Of a DNA stretch of 40,882 nucleotides, positions 27,037-36,392 are shown piece by piece. This DNA comes from Yersinia alsatica. GTDB taxonomy: Bacteria; Pseudomonadota; Gammaproteobacteria; Enterobacterales; Enterobacteriaceae. Below the pieces are notes generated by a model. The model was not told the origin of the DNA, ran no database searches, and saw only the letters and a list, made by a program, of their open reading frames with translations. Position 1 is the stretch's first letter. The number at the start of each line of letters is the position of its first letter. The translations under genes were made by a program, and so were the position numbers. The DNA is taken from NCBI RefSeq assembly GCF_902170305.1, contig NZ_CABHWW010000013.1, positions 1 through 40,882 of the forward strand. The letters are read 5' to 3'.

Positions 27037-28386
27037 CTAGTGCTCGGTTGACGCCCCGAGTGCTTGCGCGAGTTGTGCCAATGTATAACCGAGGTCGGCG
27101 GGGGTTGTGCACAATGATGAATTCTCCTGTTGCAAGAAGGCACAGATGGCCGGGTAGCGTTGCAGCGCTTCATCAGCGTGTAAGTCTTGCCCTTCCTGAT
27201 ACTCACCCACCCGCACCAGCAATTCGATCTCCTGATAGCAGGCCTGCATTTGGCGCAGTTTTTGTGCCAAAGCCAGATGCGCTGAACTGACGATTTGCGG
27301 CATGATACGGCTGACACTGGCGGCAATATCAATGGCCGGATAGTGCCCGGCTCCCGCCAGTTGCCTGGATAACACAATGTGCCCATCCAACAGCGAGCGG
27401 GCTTCGTCGGCTACCGGCTCATTCATGTCATCGCCTTCAACCAAAATTGTGTAAAAAGCGGTGATGCTGCCACTGTCACTGTTGCCCGCCCGCTCCAACA
27501 ACCGAGGCAATGCCGCAAAGACACTGGCGGGGAAACTGCCCATCGCCGGTATCTCACCTGCCGCCAGACCAATTTCGCGCGCTGCTCTGGCATAGCGCGT
27601 CAGAGAGTCGGCCATCAGCAACACTTTTAGCCCACGTTCGCGGAAATACTCCGCTACGGTAGTGGCGGTATAAATACCTTTGAGTCGCTCCAGCGCCGGA
27701 CGATCCGAGGTTGCCACCACCACCACGGTGCGGGCGCGGGCTTGCGGCGTGAGTACCTGCTCAAGAAATTCCCGCACTTCGCGTCCGCGTTCGCCAATCA
27801 AGGCCAACACGGTGATATCTGCGCTACAGCCTGCGCATAGCATGCTCAGCAAGCTACTTTTCCCCACACCGGCGGCGGCAAAAATACCGATACGCTGCCC
27901 CTCGCCACAACTCAATAGGCCATCAATGGCACGAATACCGGTGGTTAAGAATTGCTGTACCGGCTGACGGGTTAAGGGGTTTGGAGGTACGGAATCCAGC
28001 TCACGCCAATGCCCAGCAAGGGGGGGGCCGTCATCGATGGGCACCCCTAAACCATCCAGTACCCTTCCTGCCAAATCAGGACCAACTCTGACGCGGTGGG
28101 CATGTCCAAGCGGCGATACCCATTGCCCACATCGCAAACCGGCAGAAGACGCAAATGGGGATAGCAGTGCCGTTTGCTGCTCAATGGCAACCACCTCCGC
28201 CAACATATTCGCTGAGGCGATACGGCATAACTCCCCGAGTGCAATACCGGGCAAGTGGGCGCGCAGCAGTGTCGGACCAATATCCAAAATCTGTCCGCGA
28301 GACTCCACACCCTCTGGCGGCGAGGAGGTTAAGCACAATTGCTGCTGTAACAGAGGGCCAAGTGTCGAGACATCAGGCAGCTTCAT
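27037..28386 (-). CDS. ssaN: T3SS ATPase SctN (SsaN)
   Basis: A 449-residue member of the FliI/YscN ATPase family. Walker A reads AAAGVGKS at 170-177 in [14 protein letters not shown], Walker [21 protein letters not shown] begins at 253, and the [10 protein letters not shown] motif is near 198. It unfolds substrates and releases chaperones at the export gate. The ATG at 28386 has GGAG upstream and lies 14 nt inside ssaV; the TTG at 28410 is less suitable. Confidence 0.96.
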   Translation of the reverse strand: MKLPDVSTLGPLLQQQLCLTSSPPEGVESRGQILDIGPTLLRAHLPGIALGELCRIASANMLAEVVAIEQQTALLSPFASSAGLRCGQWVSPLGHAHRVRVGPDLAGRVLDGLGVPIDDGPPLAGHWRELDSVPPNPLTRQPVQQFLTTGIRAIDGLLSCGEGQRIGIFAAAGVGKSSLLSMLCAGCSADITVLALIGERGREVREFLEQVLTPQARARTVVVVATSDRPALERLKGIYTATTVAEYFRERGLKVLLMADSLTRYARAAREIGLAAGEIPAMGSFPASVFAALPRLLERAGNSDSGSITAFYTILVEGDDMNEPVADEARSLLDGHIVLSRQLAGAGHYPAIDIAASVSRIMPQIVSSAHLALAQKLRQMQACYQEIELLVRVGEYQEGQDLHADEALQRYPAICAFLQQENSSLCTTPADLGYTLAQLAQALGASTEH

Positions 28387-30412
28387 CAAGCTCATCTCCA
28401 ATAAGCTCAATGGTGCCAGCCACTTTAATGTTCATTTCATCCCCCAGTTCCTGCCATGACAGCACCGGCAGCGCAAAAATATCCCGCTCAATAATCTTGC
28501 GCAGAAAGCGCCGCACATCGATGGCGGTCAGCAGGACAGCATCACTGTTTTCGGCATAAGCGCTCTTAATTTTGCCGAGGATCAGCTGCGAGTGCCTATC
28601 TCCCAAGGCCGAATAAGTCCCCGCCGATGTCTGGCGAATAGATTCACGAATCAAGTTTTCAGCCCCTTCCCCTAGCCGCAATACCGGCAGCCAAGCTTTG
28701 TTTTTACTGAATCGGCCGCACACATGGCGGCGCAGGGCGATCCGCACATATTCAGTCAACATCACACAGTCTTTCTCTTTGGGTGCCCAAGCCACCAGTG
28801 CGCCAAAAATGGCGCGTAAATCGCGGATAGAGACATCCTCCTCCACCAGCCGTTGCAGTATTTCCGCCACTTTACCGACCGGCATCTGGCGCTGTAGCTC
28901 TTTCACCAGCTCACCGTAGCGCCCTTCCATTGCATCCATCAGATAGCGCGTTTCCTGTACACCGATAAACTCGGCGGTATGCCGCTCAAGCACTCTAGTT
29001 AAACAGTGAATTATTCGCTGCTGCCCTTGCGCATAAGGAAGGCCCAAAGTGCTGGCATGGCTGCCCTGTTCCGCAGGCAACCACTCAAAGGTGCCCATTT
29101 TTACCCCCAGAGATTGACTGCGTGTTTCCAGTTGAGCGCTGGGCTGAATCAGCAACAGATCGTCTGGGGGCAATGTCAGTTGCAAGACCTGCTCTTGGTA
29201 GACTCGAATCGATAACGTGTTCTCAGCCAATGCCGGATCGCTGCGAACCACCACCTCTGGCAATGGCACCCCCAGATATTCAAACCAGCGCCAGCGCAAG
29301 CCATCAATATCGCGGCCCAAGTGGGGATAATGTAAATTGGGGGCGCAATACAGGATTAACGGCACTGCTCCGGGGGTCATGGTATTGGTGGAGGACGATA
29401 TATTTTCGCCGCTGCTGCTGGCTCCGGCGCTGTGCTTCTTTTTGCGATAAAGTAGAAATGCAGGAGCGGCAACCAGTGCCGCCAACGTGATAAAAATCAG
29501 GAAAGGGAAACCCGGTAATAGGGCAAAAACAGTCAGAATACCTGCCGCCAGCCACAAGGCATCGGGCTGACGTCCCACCTGCATCACCAAGTCTTTAGCC
29601 AAACTCTGTTTATCACTGCCGGGAACGCGGGTCACAATAATCCCAGCCGTAATTGAGATCAGTAACGACGGGATTTGAGCACATAGCCCATCACCGACAG
29701 AGAGCACCGCATAAGTGGTCATTGCTTGCTCGGCGGACATATTATGTTGCAGCACGCCGATAGTAATGCCGCCAATAATATTCACCAGAATGACAATTAT
29801 CCCGGCGATGGCATCCCCTTTAACAAACTTCATTGCCCCGTCCATGGCACCAAATAGACGGCTCTCTTTCTGCACCCGCTCGCGCAATCGGCCCGCTTCG
29901 GCTGAGTCAATTACCCCCGCGCGCATATCGCCGTCAATGCTCATCTGCTTGCCGGGCATACCATCCAGTGAAAAGCGCGCGCTCACTTCGGCGACCCGTT
30001 CCGAACCTTTGGTAATGACGATAAATTGCACCACAGTGATAATGGTAAAAATAATCAACCCCACCGCCAGATTGCCCCCGACCACAAACTGGCCGAAAGC
30101 CTCGACAATCTCGCCAGCATCATGCTGTAGCAGCACTAAGCGCGTGGTACTGATAGTCAGCGCCAACCGATAAAGTGTGGTGATAAGTAATAACGACGGG
30201 AAGACTGAGAATTCGAGCGGATCGCGCAAGTAAATCGAGATCATCAACAGGATGACGGAGAATGCCAGATTGATCGCAATCAGCACATCCACCATCACCG
30301 TGGGCAGTGGCAAGATCATCATAAAGATCGCCACCAGCAGCATGATCGCTAAAAAGATATCTTGCCGCGCGGTGATCAACATCAAAGCACGTGAAAATGC
30401 CGAGCCTCTCAT
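28373..30412 (-). CDS. ssaV: T3SS major export gate SctV (SsaV)
   Basis: A 679-residue protein of the FlhA/LcrD family. The N-terminal half has about seven to eight membrane helices and the FHIPEP-type family motif ([19 protein letters not shown]). The C-terminal half is the cytoplasmic nonamer ring domain ([20 protein letters not shown]). Length matches Salmonella SsaV (681). The start ATG at 30412 overlaps the ssaM stop by ATGA. Confidence 0.96.
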   Translation of the reverse strand: MRGSAFSRALMLITARQDIFLAIMLLVAIFMMILPLPTVMVDVLIAINLAFSVILLMISIYLRDPLEFSVFPSLLLITTLYRLALTISTTRLVLLQHDAGEIVEAFGQFVVGGNLAVGLIIFTIITVVQFIVITKGSERVAEVSARFSLDGMPGKQMSIDGDMRAGVIDSAEAGRLRERVQKESRLFGAMDGAMKFVKGDAIAGIIVILVNIIGGITIGVLQHNMSAEQAMTTYAVLSVGDGLCAQIPSLLISITAGIIVTRVPGSDKQSLAKDLVMQVGRQPDALWLAAGILTVFALLPGFPFLIFITLAALVAAPAFLLYRKKKHSAGASSSGENISSSTNTMTPGAVPLILYCAPNLHYPHLGRDIDGLRWRWFEYLGVPLPEVVVRSDPALAENTLSIRVYQEQVLQLTLPPDDLLLIQPSAQLETRSQSLGVKMGTFEWLPAEQGSHASTLGLPYAQGQQRIIHCLTRVLERHTAEFIGVQETRYLMDAMEGRYGELVKELQRQMPVGKVAEILQRLVEEDVSIRDLRAIFGALVAWAPKEKDCVMLTEYVRIALRRHVCGRFSKNKAWLPVLRLGEGAENLIRESIRQTSAGTYSALGDRHSQLILGKIKSAYAENSDAVLLTAIDVRRFLRKIIERDIFALPVLSWQELGDEMNIKVAGTIELIGDELDEAA

Positions 30413-30780
30413 CGGTATTCTCCCGGTAAGCGGCGCAGCAAAGCACGTTGTTGCTGATAAAGCTGAAACCAGAATTCGGCATCGGACGATGGCGGAGGTG
30501 AGCAAGTGACCATCATGCCCATTTTGAGCAAATAGATGCGCTGAGGTACGCCATTGAAACGTTCGAGCTGCCAACACTTCTGGAGCTGTACGACGTCATC
30601 CTGATGATAATGACGATGCTGAACCCCGCATGTCAGCAGCAATCTTGCATTGCGCCACTCCAGAAAAACCAGTTGCGCTCCCATTTGCCACTGCATGCGG
30701 GCGGCTAATTGGGTGCAGGGTAATTCTGCCATGCGGATAAACCACTGTAGGTTACGGGTGACCACTAAATCCATTTCCAT
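30409..30780 (-). CDS. ssaM: SsaM-like substrate-hierarchy regulator
   Basis: A 123-residue protein at the ssaM position. The C-terminal half reads [20 protein letters not shown] then [17 protein letters not shown], close to Salmonella SsaM (122 residues; GIPQRLFLLRDGLAMSCSPP). SsaM with SpiC/SsaB and SsaL holds back effectors until translocators are out. This is a SPI-2-specific component and argues for true SPI-2-type ancestry. ATG 30780 follows GAGGGTGGGCT. A 162-nt gap precedes it, where Salmonella has its own ssaM promoter. Confidence 0.8.
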   Translation of the reverse strand: MEMDLVVTRNLQWFIRMAELPCTQLAARMQWQMGAQLVFLEWRNARLLLTCGVQHRHYHQDDVVQLQKCWQLERFNGVPQRIYLLKMGMMVTCSPPPSSDAEFWFQLYQQQRALLRRLPGEYR

Positions 30781-30922
30781 AGCCCACCCTCTTGATATGA
30801 CTAATTGATAAGCAAACAAAGGAAATAGTAAGGAATCCGCCCGCCAGCCACTATCAGGCGTTGGCCTGAACCCGCGAGCTAAATCGCCAATCATGGGTTT
30901 CTACCAAGATTTATCTCGCTAA

Positions 30923-30950
30923 CAATTTATATTTTCAGCAATTTATATTT
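30923..30950. repeat. two 12-nt direct repeats in front of ssaM
   Basis: CAATTTATATTT occurs at 30923-30934 and at 30939-30950 (16-bp period), at the ssaL end and inside the 162-nt ssaL-ssaM gap. Its A+T-rich, phased pattern is suggestive of a regulator site for an ssaM promoter. No other gene is visible in the gap. Confidence 0.4.
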
Positions 30951-31956
30951 CGAGCAAGGTCGCCAGAATTTGCCCCTGCTGCTCCTGATCATCGAAACAA
31001 TCAATAGGCATAAGATTGAATAACTCATAGAACCGGCGAATAAAGTTGCGGCGTGCGCTGACGTCCGAACCCACAATGGCCTCGATACGTGGTTGCAACC
31101 AACCACTAAACAACCAGTGCTGGCCAATCACCGCCAAGACTTCACTGAGGATGATATCCCCCGCCACGCCACAAGCCTTCCCCATCCGGTTACAGTGGTC
31201 TTCCAACCCCAGAAACATCAGTAAGCGGCGCAGTTGATAAAGCGTGGCTGACAAACGCTCGCCGTGCTTCGGGGGCGGTAGACAAGACAATTCAAATGCT
31301 ATCGCGCGCATCAGTACCCGAACACGCTGTTGGCGTTGTGGCCAGCGGCTGACGCGAGTGAACCACTCAACGATAGAGAACTCGTCTTGATAAATACTTT
31401 GTGTAAACAGTTGTTTGACGGCACTCAGCTCGCCGCTTTTTTGGGTACCCAACTCCAGCAAACCAAATAGTTCGATTTCCCAACCGGCGTCTTCCAGTAG
31501 TGGCGCCATTAATTGCGCCAGGCTGCGGCGACGTAATGGATTACCTGTCGTGTGTGCCATCATTGCCGCTAATAACAAGATTTGCTGCCCTGCCGATAAA
31601 TCCCCCTGGCGTAGCTTGCTGGCCAGCAAAGAGATATCCAGATCCAGCGGAATATTGGGTTGCAACAAGTGGTCTGAGCCACCGGATAACTGGGTGATTA
31701 GTTTCACCAACAACTGCTGACGGCGCTGGTTCCGCTTTTCGGCTTCAATGGACTTTTGATCTCTTAAACGGGAGCCCAAGCTAAGACCAATTCCCTCCAT
31801 GGTCTCTTCCAGCGCGGTTTGCCTCACTTCCTCCAATTCCAAACTGGCTAACTGCATGACCGAATGTGCGGGGGTTATTTCGCCTTGCTGCCTCGCCCCC
31901 TCCAGAAGATCGCCATGAACGGCAACAACATCAGATATATTATTGGTATTGATCAT
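30943..31956 (-). CDS. ssaL: T3SS gatekeeper SctW (SsaL)
   Basis: A 337-residue protein of the SepL/InvE/YopN-TyeA family; length equals Salmonella SsaL (338). The helical N-terminal part (MQLASLELEEVRQTALEETM) precedes the three helical X-bundles of the family; LLLAAMMAHTTGNPLRRRSL and LFGLLELGTQKSGELSAVK are seen in the middle. It controls translocator-before-effector secretion together with SsaM. It overlaps ssaK by 17 nt; GGAAGTC precedes the start. Confidence 0.88.
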   Translation of the reverse strand: MINTNNISDVVAVHGDLLEGARQQGEITPAHSVMQLASLELEEVRQTALEETMEGIGLSLGSRLRDQKSIEAEKRNQRRQQLLVKLITQLSGGSDHLLQPNIPLDLDISLLASKLRQGDLSAGQQILLLAAMMAHTTGNPLRRRSLAQLMAPLLEDAGWEIELFGLLELGTQKSGELSAVKQLFTQSIYQDEFSIVEWFTRVSRWPQRQQRVRVLMRAIAFELSCLPPPKHGERLSATLYQLRRLLMFLGLEDHCNRMGKACGVAGDIILSEVLAVIGQHWLFSGWLQPRIEAIVGSDVSARRNFIRRFYELFNLMPIDCFDDQEQQGQILATLLEI

Positions 31957-32590
31957 AAGTGACTTCCGGATGCGGTGGCGGCTCTTGCAGCCAAAGGATA
32001 AGTTGCGATAAGTGCTGCTGAAGGGAGAGTGTGAGCTGAAGCAGCGGGGAAGCTAATTGTGCCTGATCTTGCGCCATGCTCTCATCAGCCACGCACTGCA
32101 CGCGCGCCCCCAAAGCAGAAACCACCGCGGGCAAATGTTGCGGATGAACCCGTAAAACCAACTCATTATGGTGCGCCATTTTTTCTACCTGCGCCCCCAG
32201 ACGGTCAATCAGAATTTGGCTCACTGATTGCTGGCCAGCCCAAGTGGTCACTACCGATGTAATGGCAGCCAGAATATGCTCCCGGGCTTGGGCGACCAAT
32301 GAGGATTCCACGCGCTCCGCGGCCACCAACCACGCCACATGCTGTGCCAATACCGCAGTTTCCATATCATGGCGAGCCTGATGTATTAGTTTGTCAGCTT
32401 GCTGTTGCGCCAGAGCCAATAGCGCATCTCTTTCAGCTGCCGCAGCATGGACAATTTCAGCCGCCTGCTGTCTGGCATCAGACAGCAGATCCCGACCTTG
32501 TACCATGGCCTGCAACTGAGCCGCAGGGATAATCCTGCCTCCTGACAGCGAATAATCGAATTTTTCCACCCGAATATGAAAAGGATTCAT
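31940..32590 (-). CDS. ssaK: T3SS stator protein SctL (SsaK)
   Basis: A 216-residue protein of the FliH/YscL family, which links the ATPase to the SctQ ring. The N-terminal half is a long Ala/Gln-rich coiled coil (SDARQQAAEIVHAAAAERDA, LAQQQADKLIHQA), and the C-terminal domain includes QILIDRLGAQVEKMAHHNEL. ATG 32590 overlaps the sctK stop by ATGA, so the longer start at 32617 was rejected. Confidence 0.88.
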   Translation of the reverse strand: MNPFHIRVEKFDYSLSGGRIIPAAQLQAMVQGRDLLSDARQQAAEIVHAAAAERDALLALAQQQADKLIHQARHDMETAVLAQHVAWLVAAERVESSLVAQAREHILAAITSVVTTWAGQQSVSQILIDRLGAQVEKMAHHNELVLRVHPQHLPAVVSALGARVQCVADESMAQDQAQLASPLLQLTLSLQQHLSQLILWLQEPPPHPEVTYDQYQ

Positions 32591-33180
32591 AGCAAATGCT
32601 CCAGGCGGGTTAACCAACTATCAACCGAAATTGATAGCGCCGACGACAGAGGCAACGCGCGTGGCTGGGGAGGTAAAGAAATAGATAGCGCACGCCAAAT
32701 CATGCAGTTAGAACGAACCTGATGAGCAAGGCTATGCCCCAGTCGTAAAGCTACATCGGGCAGAGACGGTGGACTTAACTTTGCGGAAAACTGACCCCGA
32801 TATCCCATCCCCATCAGTTGCTGAATGTCGTCTTCACTCAATAACGGTGAAAGTCCCTGTCGGTAACAGCGAAGGCGCAGATAATCATCACATTGCAAAT
32901 AAACCAGCCCCAGCGCCACGCAGCGGGCGGATAAGCGCTCGGCCCCGACTATTTGGCACTGTTGTCTCTTATCCAGCACGGCGGGTAATGCTTGCTGGGG
33001 AAAGTTTCTCAGCCGATTGAGCGCACTATCTAGCACCAAATCCAGCTCGCGGTGGCGACCATAGCGGTAATTGTCTGTTCTGATGCCGACCGCCGCCAAC
33101 CATAATGGATGAGCAAATTGCGCAGGCCGCCAGGCTAACTGGTGCAAATAGCGGATATCGGCGGTTAGAGGTAATATCAT
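32587..33180 (-). CDS. T3SS sorting-platform protein SctK
   Basis: A 197-residue protein of the YscK/SctK type, at the place of the unnamed gene between ssaJ and ssaK in Salmonella SPI-2. It reads RYLHQLAWRPAQFAHPLWLA near the N-terminus, LVLDSALNRLRNF, and RLGHSLAHQVRSNCMIWRAL toward the C-terminus. SctK pods join the ring to SctQ. The ATG at 33180 follows GAGGAGAGCAGG; the ATG at 33306 inside ssaJ is rejected. Confidence 0.8.
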   Translation of the reverse strand: MILPLTADIRYLHQLAWRPAQFAHPLWLAAVGIRTDNYRYGRHRELDLVLDSALNRLRNFPQQALPAVLDKRQQCQIVGAERLSARCVALGLVYLQCDDYLRLRCYRQGLSPLLSEDDIQQLMGMGYRGQFSAKLSPPSLPDVALRLGHSLAHQVRSNCMIWRALSISLPPQPRALPLSSALSISVDSWLTRLEHLL

Positions 33181-33200
33181 CCTGCTCTCCTCACCGCGAT

Positions 33201-33932
33201 TTATCGCCGCAGATACCGTAACAAACAAGCCATTGATAACCCGACTAACAGCACCAGCAGCAGACCCAATGCTATCTGTACTGTTTTGGCATGGCGCAAT
33301 AACCACTGCAAACTGGCTTCTGCATGGTTTGGCTGCTGTGGTGCTGAGGCACTGAACCGATAATTGGCAGGCTGCATCACCACACTGATTTGTGAATAAT
33401 CGATGCCGGGGATCCCATCGCGGATCAAATTCTTGATTTGTGATTGATAGCTCAGCAAGTTGACCTCAGGGGAATATTTGATAAACACTGAAGCGGCATG
33501 AGGAACAGTGCTTTTCCCATCGGTAGGCGCGGGCATGGCAATAGTCACATCAGCCCGAATCACCCCGTCCATATGGCTCAGCATGCTTTCTAGCTGCTGC
33601 TCTTTCAAATAGACCATCTTGGCTTGTTCCTGCCCGGGCGACGTTACCAACTGATTTGGCGGAAATAACTCATCTACCGAGGTAAATCGTTGACGAGGAA
33701 AACCATGTTGGCGCAACAGCTCCACCGCATTGATAAACTGGCTTTTATCGACACTTAGCCCAACCGTCCCGCCCTTTTCTGACTGCTTTTCCGCTTTGAT
33801 TTGATGCAACATCAATAACGCCAACATCTGATTAGCCTCCCCCTCTGAGAGCCCGGAATACAGCTCCATACCGCAACCTGACAGGGAGAAGACGACCAGT
33901 AAGAGCGCTATCGCGCGCTGCATCTGTTTCAT
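33201..33932 (-). CDS. ssaJ: T3SS inner-ring lipoprotein SctJ (SsaJ)
   Basis: A 243-residue lipoprotein of the YscJ/PrgK family. The signal has the lipobox LSGC (Cys at about residue 20). Ring-building motifs follow: LYSGLSEGEANQMLALLMLH and VELLRQHGFPRQRFTSVDEL. A single C-terminal membrane helix (VQIALGLLLVLLVGLSMACL) anchors it. Salmonella SsaJ has 249 residues. Start overlaps ssaI by ATGA. Confidence 0.95.
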   Translation of the reverse strand: MKQMQRAIALLLVVFSLSGCGMELYSGLSEGEANQMLALLMLHQIKAEKQSEKGGTVGLSVDKSQFINAVELLRQHGFPRQRFTSVDELFPPNQLVTSPGQEQAKMVYLKEQQLESMLSHMDGVIRADVTIAMPAPTDGKSTVPHAASVFIKYSPEVNLLSYQSQIKNLIRDGIPGIDYSQISVVMQPANYRFSASAPQQPNHAEASLQWLLRHAKTVQIALGLLLVLLVGLSMACLLRYLRR

Positions 33933-34180
33933 TGCATATTAACCAGTTTATTGATGTTCTGACCGACCACTCCAGCAACTTTCGCAGTTAAATCTATGCC
34001 CAATGAGGCATGCATCCATTCAGACTGCATAGTGAGCAATTGCTCTGGGGGCATCATGGTTGTCATCGGCTCTGTCTGCTGCATTAACTGAGCAAATTTA
34101 GCGACTTGCTGGGCGTCAACTGGGGGTTTAAATGATGTAAACTGCGCGGCAGTGGCCTTAATGGCATCAATATCCATCGA
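33929..34180 (-). CDS. ssaI: T3SS inner rod protein SctI (SsaI)
   Basis: An 83-residue protein of the PrgJ/YscI rod type. The helical C-terminal part (TAKVAGVVGQNINKLVNMQ) forms the inner rod joining export gate and needle. ATG 34180 follows GGGAGCATTCG; Salmonella SsaI has 82 residues. The ORF start at 34195 is five codons upstream and lacks a site. Confidence 0.85.
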   Translation of the reverse strand, partial: SMDIDAIKATAAQFTSFKPPVDAQQVAKFAQLMQQTEPMTTMMPPEQLLTMQSEWMHASLGIDLTAKVAGVVGQNINKLVNMQ

Positions 34181-34204
34181 ATGCTCCCTTATCAATAAAT
34201 TGGA

Positions 34205-34510
34205 TCAATTAACTCTGTTCTGCGGCTGCGGAGTTACCTCTTCATCCGATGAAGACATTCCTTGTTGCAGCAGCGCCAGCATGGTCTGCGCCTCGGTTGA
34301 CGGCGAGGCCGCCAATAATGCCAACGCTCTATCCTGCTCATTCAGCCCAAACCGCAGCATAGCTTCAAGAATCAAACGCGGCTGTGGATCTGGGACTAAT
34401 TGGGGTAGAGCATTAAGAATATCGCGCGCTTCTTTCAGCACACTGTGGTTGACTCCCGCCAAGGCTGCCTCAACGACTAATTGGCGGCACTGTTTTGAAA
34501 GTAAAATCAT
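34205..34510 (-). CDS. ssaH: SsaH-like protein, probable needle co-chaperone
   Basis: A 101-residue helical protein in ssaH position. AGVNHSVLKEARDILNALPQ then LVPDPQPRLILEAMLRFGLN match Salmonella SsaH (75 residues; AGVNHSLISQVHAML), while the Ser/Glu-rich C-terminal tail is longer here. By analogy with EscG/YscG it may cap the needle subunit before secretion; that is inference. Start overlaps the ssaG stop by ATGA. Confidence 0.75.
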   Translation of the reverse strand: MILLSKQCRQLVVEAALAGVNHSVLKEARDILNALPQLVPDPQPRLILEAMLRFGLNEQDRALALLAASPSTEAQTMLALLQQGMSSSDEEVTPQPQNRVN

Positions 34511-34722
34511 ATTTTGGCAATAATCCCACTGGTCATATCCTTAATATTTTTCATCAAGGCACTACTGAAATTGATATATGAGGAATACTGCTGCATAGCG
34601 AATTGCATTTTTAGCATATGTTCGGGATCAGTAGGATTACCGGACACCATCTGACTCTGAAAGTCCTGCCCCATCTTGCTGATACTTTGTGTCAACTCAT
34701 TCATTAATGCACTTATATCCAT
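34507..34722 (-). CDS. ssaG: T3SS needle subunit SctF (SsaG)
   Basis: A 71-residue needle monomer, exactly the Salmonella SsaG length. Two helices are joined by a short PTDPEH turn (residues near 29-34): MDISALMNELTQSISKMGQD and MLKMQFAMQQYSSYINFSSA, and the C-terminus ends in NIKDMTSGIIAKI, which is needed for polymerisation. ATG 34722 follows a GGGGG tract. It begins 9 bp after the AraC gene stop, so both may share a transcript. Confidence 0.92.
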   Translation of the reverse strand: MDISALMNELTQSISKMGQDFQSQMVSGNPTDPEHMLKMQFAMQQYSSYINFSSALMKNIKDMTSGIIAKI

Positions 34723-34730
34723 CAGACCCC

Positions 34731-35438
34731 CTACTCCATCAGCGACCGCATGTGTGATGGGCACTGCTGAAAACGGCGACGAAAACTATCGGAGAAATGA
34801 GCGTGATTACTAAAGCCACACTCCATGGCAATATCAGCCACCCGTAACCGGGTAGATAGCAGCAGCTCACAGCCTTTTTTCAAACGTTGATCCAGTAGCC
34901 ACTGCTTTGCAGACATTCCGAATTTCTCATAGAACAGAAAGTTTAATTTACGCGTCGAAATCCCCAACTCATCGGCATAACGCGAAACAGTCCATGGATT
35001 AAGGCGATTCTTCTCAAAAAATTCCAGCAATTCGTTATTCGTACCAACCATTGATTCCAGTAATCTAGAGAAATAAGTTGGATCCAATCCTAAACAATAG
35101 AGATAAAGAAATCGTAATGATGCATTTCTTTCAATATCAGCCAGCTGTTCAGTGGCACAAATAATATCATCGCTTACGGGTAATATTTTATAACGGTCAT
35201 ATATCTGATACGGCAAGCGGAATTTATTCGATTGCACCATCTTGCTGGCTAAATCCTGATATATAGGTAAAAGATCTATGGAATGACACAAAACTGAGAT
35301 AAAAGTACTCTGTGAAAATGAAGAGACACTGGCCTGCTCGTTGGTAACCACTAAATTCCCCGCTGGCACACTGTGACATACCCCTTCACTACGTAATATC
35401 CCATCTTGCCGAAATAGAATAAACTGTATTGATTTCAT
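34731..35438 (-). CDS. AraC-family regulator inside the T3SS locus
   Basis: A 235-residue protein with a C-terminal AraC/XylS DNA-binding domain from about 140. Helix-turn-helix 1 is YADELGISTRKLNFLFYEKF and helix-turn-helix 2 is RVADIAMECGFSNHAHFSDS, followed by FRRRFQQCPSHMR. The N-terminal part has no recognisable sensor domain. ATG 35438 has GGAAGG upstream. In Salmonella SPI-2 this site holds sseG; here an AraC regulator is directly in front of ssaG, so it may control the needle operon or the whole system, as MxiE/InvF types do elsewhere. Confidence 0.85.
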   Translation of the reverse strand: MKSIQFILFRQDGILRSEGVCHSVPAGNLVVTNEQASVSSFSQSTFISVLCHSIDLLPIYQDLASKMVQSNKFRLPYQIYDRYKILPVSDDIICATEQLADIERNASLRFLYLYCLGLDPTYFSRLLESMVGTNNELLEFFEKNRLNPWTVSRYADELGISTRKLNFLFYEKFGMSAKQWLLDQRLKKGCELLLSTRLRVADIAMECGFSNHAHFSDSFRRRFQQCPSHMRSLME

Positions 35439-35502
35439 AATATTCCTTCCAGTGTCACGATCCTTCTGTAAGATTGACAAATAACACAGTAAGGCGATAT
35501 CC

Positions 35503-35512
35503 GGTTTAAACC
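35503..35512. promoter_or_regulatory. palindrome in the sseF-araC gap
   Basis: GGTTTAAACC is a perfect 10-bp palindrome in the 84-bp gap before the AraC gene. It may be an operator or part of the promoter corresponding to PssaG; evidence is the symmetry and position only. Confidence 0.3.
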
Positions 35513-35522
35513 TTAAATCCTA

Positions 35523-36356
35523 TTAAGACAATTTCAGTGATTCTTCCTCAGGCGATATTGTTGAATTATTCCATTTAGTGAGCAAGTCACAAATTATATC
35601 AAATTTAGCTAACTCTTTGATAATCCCTTTCTCATTTGTAGTTAATTTTTCCTCAGCGACCTCTTTTTCATCATTATGATTATTAATCCAAATGCCTAAA
35701 GCACCAGAAGTAATCACACTCAGCATCGATGAAAATATTGGCGCATAATTTTTTGCGAGCACACATAAACTATTATACACAGTAGGGTGAATAATCACGC
35801 CAAGAGTCCCTAAAGAAACCACCATCCCTACACGGACGAAATATGATGTAAAACGCGCGATTTTTTTTGCACTCTCGGGTGAGGCCTGATAATACCGGGC
35901 TAAGGTATAAACCGCCTGCTGCATGGCATCACTGCCCATTATCAGTTCATCTTTATTTTTACTGGCACAGTTCCAGTTATGATAGGCGCAGGCAAGATTA
36001 GATACAGATAACATCAGGTTCAGCCCAGTTATTACCGCAATCGGTGTAGTGGCTCCCCCGCTACAGATACTAATTCCAACACTGACGGCAAATGACGCCA
36101 GAGACACCGTCAATTCAACAATATTAATGAAAAATTGTTTTTTGGCTAACTTAACTCTGACATGGTGTAATTCATCTAATTCATTATCCTGGTCATCGCA
36201 AAGTTTATTGACTGCAACCTGTATGTCTTCAATATCTTTAGTGATAGATTCAGGCGGCCATAATATAGGCTTTTCACTTTTAACGATTTGAGCAGGCTCT
36301 ATTATATAGGGAGAACATTCAGGAGGGGAGGTTTGACATTCGGCTATTAGGCTCAT
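35523..36356 (-). CDS. sseF: SseF-like T3SS effector or membrane protein
   Basis: A 277-residue protein with two hydrophobic regions (about 78-120 and 175-225). The stretch ICSGGATTPIAVITGL, followed by CAYHNWN (about 120-126), parallels Salmonella SseF (ISGGAGLPIAILAG...CAYHN) in both motif order and spacing, and continues with a matching FVRVGMVVSLGTL region. Salmonella SseF is an SPI-2 effector that acts on the host vacuole membrane. The N-terminal Pro/Ser-rich 35 residues could be a secretion signal. Start follows AAGGTGG. The likely chaperone (sscB-like) is directly upstream. No sseG follows. Confidence 0.65.
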   Translation of the reverse strand: MSLIAECQTSPPECSPYIIEPAQIVKSEKPILWPPESITKDIEDIQVAVNKLCDDQDNELDELHHVRVKLAKKQFFINIVELTVSLASFAVSVGISICSGGATTPIAVITGLNLMLSVSNLACAYHNWNCASKNKDELIMGSDAMQQAVYTLARYYQASPESAKKIARFTSYFVRVGMVVSLGTLGVIIHPTVYNSLCVLAKNYAPIFSSMLSVITSGALGIWINNHNDEKEVAEEKLTTNEKGIIKELAKFDIICDLLTKWNNSTISPEEESLKLS

Positions 36357-36392
36357 AGTTATCCACCTTAAAAATTACTCACATAAAATTGG

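Noticed and set aside
27000-27967. Plus-strand open frames over ssaN and ssaO
   Set aside because: They are shadows of G+C-rich real genes, without ribosome sites or family motifs.
29715-30173. 152-codon plus-strand frame over ssaV
   Set aside because: Composition (many Ser/Thr/Pro/Arg) and position opposite the conserved export-gate helices mark it as an antisense shadow.
30413-30577. Longer SsaV start
   Set aside because: It overlaps ssaM fully; the ATGA overlap at 30412 gives the family length.
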